Assembly: GCA_013397935.1 (NCBI GenBank)
Contig: VZRN01006632.1
Location: forward strand, 1,406,674-1,470,673
Direction of reading: 5' to 3'
Source: Dasyornis broadbenti
Taxonomy: Eukaryota; Chordata; Aves; Passeriformes; Dasyornithidae
Length of the DNA stretch: 64,000 nt
A program made the translations under genes and the position numbers. This document shows positions 1 to 64,000 of the stretch, in pieces (position 1 is the stretch's first letter; every line of letters begins with the position of its first letter). The notes beneath the pieces are model-generated. The model had not been told where the DNA came from. It searched no databases and saw only the letters and a program-made list of their open reading frames with translations.

Positions 1-650
1 AGTCATCCATTCTCTTAACAAGAGCTCAGTGACTTGAGGACACCCCAGCATTACATGGATGTAATTTATGCCTGTAGCCCTTTTACAGCTCACCCAGGAT
101 GACTCTCTGAGATCTCTTAAAGAGTTAACTGGACAGAGCAGTGAAACAAATCACGGCTTTGGCTCAGCCCTCCTGTTTCCAGCCCTTCACGCCACTGTTT
201 TCTTCGCTCTTGACACTCTGCCCAAAGAACTCGTTCTGCAGAGAACAGAGCGAACCAAACTACTCCAGGAATTGCAGTTATCACAGCAAACAGAGCCGTA
301 GCCATGCTGTGAGATTCCAAAGTGACATGACAGGAGGTGCTTTATTCTGACCAAGGCTTCTGTTTACTTGGGTAACAGCGAAGGATCAGATGTAATACGA
401 GACACAAAATGATCCCGGGAGGCACTGGTTTAAAACCACTGATGTTGACAGATGTTTTAAATATGGGCTTGAGGCATTGGACACTGGTCATTATAAATAA
501 CTTCTCAAATGTCTGGGTAGTGGCACTTTGCATATTGGAAAGAGCCTGCAATGTTGATAGGAACTATAACATTTGATATAAAAACCAGTAGAAACTAAGA
601 GTAATTATCAAAGGGAACATCATGTAATTCCTCTGACACACAATACTCAC
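1..650 (-). other. MKLN1: MKLN1 intron, partial (within codon 696)
   Basis: This is the 5' part of the intron after the last visible exon, beginning with donor GTGAGT. The final muskelin exon is not in it. Short frames on both strands show nothing recognisable. Confidence 0.8.
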
Positions 651-62964
<62,314 letters not shown>

Positions 62965-64000
62965 CTGGAGAAGAAAGGAAAAGGAGAAAAAGGATGCATA
63001 AACATCAAACAACCACTGCATTACAGAGTACTATTGCAACAGAATGCTTTTAAAGTTTACACAAAATTCAGTATTTCTGACCTAAGTTCTAGCTCATTTA
63101 ACTTAGCTTAGGAAAATTACCAAATACATCATGCTCAAGTTGTCATTTAAAGCAACCTGTGCTGAGCAACATTAACACAGCAGATCATTACAAAGCAGAA
63201 GCTTGCTTGAAGCAAAAGAGCAAAAACACTATCATTTAAAACAGCTCCAAGAGGCAACAAGCTTTGACAAGGACGGGAATCACGAGCATACTAGCGACAG
63301 TATTTGCTCCTCTTAGTACATTTATTTCCCCATTTGTCAGCAACAATTATTTTCCCTAATGGTGAAGACAAGAAGCTTGGGTATTTTAAATTTTACAAAA
63401 TTAGTAACATCTGCAAGTTGCGGAGGAGGGAGGGAGGGATAACTGTCAGTTTCTAATTTAAAAACTCTAATTTTTTTTTTTTTTAAGCTTTAATCTGTGC
63501 AGTTTTTTTGCTGATACTATTTTATCTGAGTATCGGAACAAATGGACTTGAAATACTAAAACACCCATGAAACACATTACAGCCTCTCACCTATGGCTTC
63601 TCTACCACTCTGGGTTAACATCTGTGGCCTTGCACTGATTTTGTGATTAATCTGCAGGTTAAGACTTTGTTCTGCTTTTTGAAACAACTCCAGCTCACAG
63701 AAAATTCGTGCGTGAACTCTGACTCCTTAAAATTGCAGAGAAATCAAGCGGTTTCATTTCAAACACTTTTGTTTCCTTTTTATTTGACTGTAACTGATAA
63801 ACAGGAAAAGACAGTATTAAAGTTGAATGAGCAGTTACCAGCAACAGCAAGGACTCCACTACCTCCTCCCTTCCACTATTTCTGCCACAGAGAAAATGCT
63901 TGCTGTCTTTCAAATCACCATAAAATACCACTGAGATTAACCTGTTGAACTCATGTTTTTCTGACCTACTCCTTGAAGAAATAAAAACCCCAAACTTATC
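62965..64000 (-). other. MKLN1: MKLN1 intron, partial (upstream of residue 134)
   Basis: This is the 3' part of an intron whose 5' exon lies beyond the window. It ends in an excellent pyrimidine tract before the acceptor at 62965-62966. I looked for the preceding discoidin exon (expected to end MFPCRFIKI) and did not find it. A T run near 63471-63484 and a small GGGA-rich patch near 63426-63438 are all that stands out. Confidence 0.85.

Noticed and set aside
1..650. Final MKLN1 exon with stop codon
   Set aside because: I searched the minus strand for the conserved C-terminal end of muskelin and did not find it, so the exon lies outside the window.
62965..64000. The discoidin-domain exon expected upstream of residue 134
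   Set aside because: No reading frame ends in the expected MFPCRFIKI followed by a donor; the exon lies beyond base 64000.

Overview
The window is a piece of a bird genome carrying the middle and 3' part of one protein-coding gene, MKLN1 (muskelin), on the minus strand. The avian assignment rests on about fifteen CR1 non-LTR retrotransposon pieces, several with the typical 3' end (a run like AAGGTCCCTTCCAACCCAAA followed by ATTCTGTGATTCT-like octamers), and on long, AT-rich, gene-poor introns. A passerine or other neoavian bird is plausible, but the sequence does not decide it.

Thirteen internal coding exons can be placed to the base by protein similarity and GT-AG sites. From 5' to 3' of the gene (right to left in the window) they are 62855-62964, 58813-59005, 51615-51692, 50351-50416, 42260-42372, 26122-26334, 24026-24247, 22355-22484, 14185-14332, 13073-13187, 11324-11463, 8987-9089 and 651-705. 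They total 1,686 nt with perfectly continuous phase and no frameshift or stop. They cover about residues 134 to 696 of a protein of about 735 residues (mammalian numbering, from memory): the end of the discoidin-like domain, LisH, CTLH, the six kelch repeats and most of the C-terminal tail. The promoter and first exons lie beyond base 64000. The last coding exon, stop codon and 3' UTR lie before base 1.

The rest is intron, from about 1.0 kb to 15.9 kb per intron. It holds CR1 pieces in both orientations (densest at 27-46 kb), homopolymer runs, one long AT microsatellite (48912-49063), a recurrent G/T-rich low-complexity motif, and small tandem duplications. I see no second protein-coding gene, no tRNA or rRNA, no CRISPR array and no LTR element that I can support. 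Most long open frames in the introns are chance frames or antisense CR1.

Muskelin is a substrate-linked, oligomerising subunit of the CTLH (GID) E3 ubiquitin ligase and has also been linked to cytoskeletal and receptor-trafficking roles. The observations most worth a second look are a tandem NAGNAG acceptor at the LisH/CTLH exon whose upstream choice would insert an in-frame stop, frame-neutral exons around the CTLH-propeller linker and in the propeller, two tail-to-tail inverted CR1 pairs in the largest intron, and CR1 remnants within about 90 nt of two exons.
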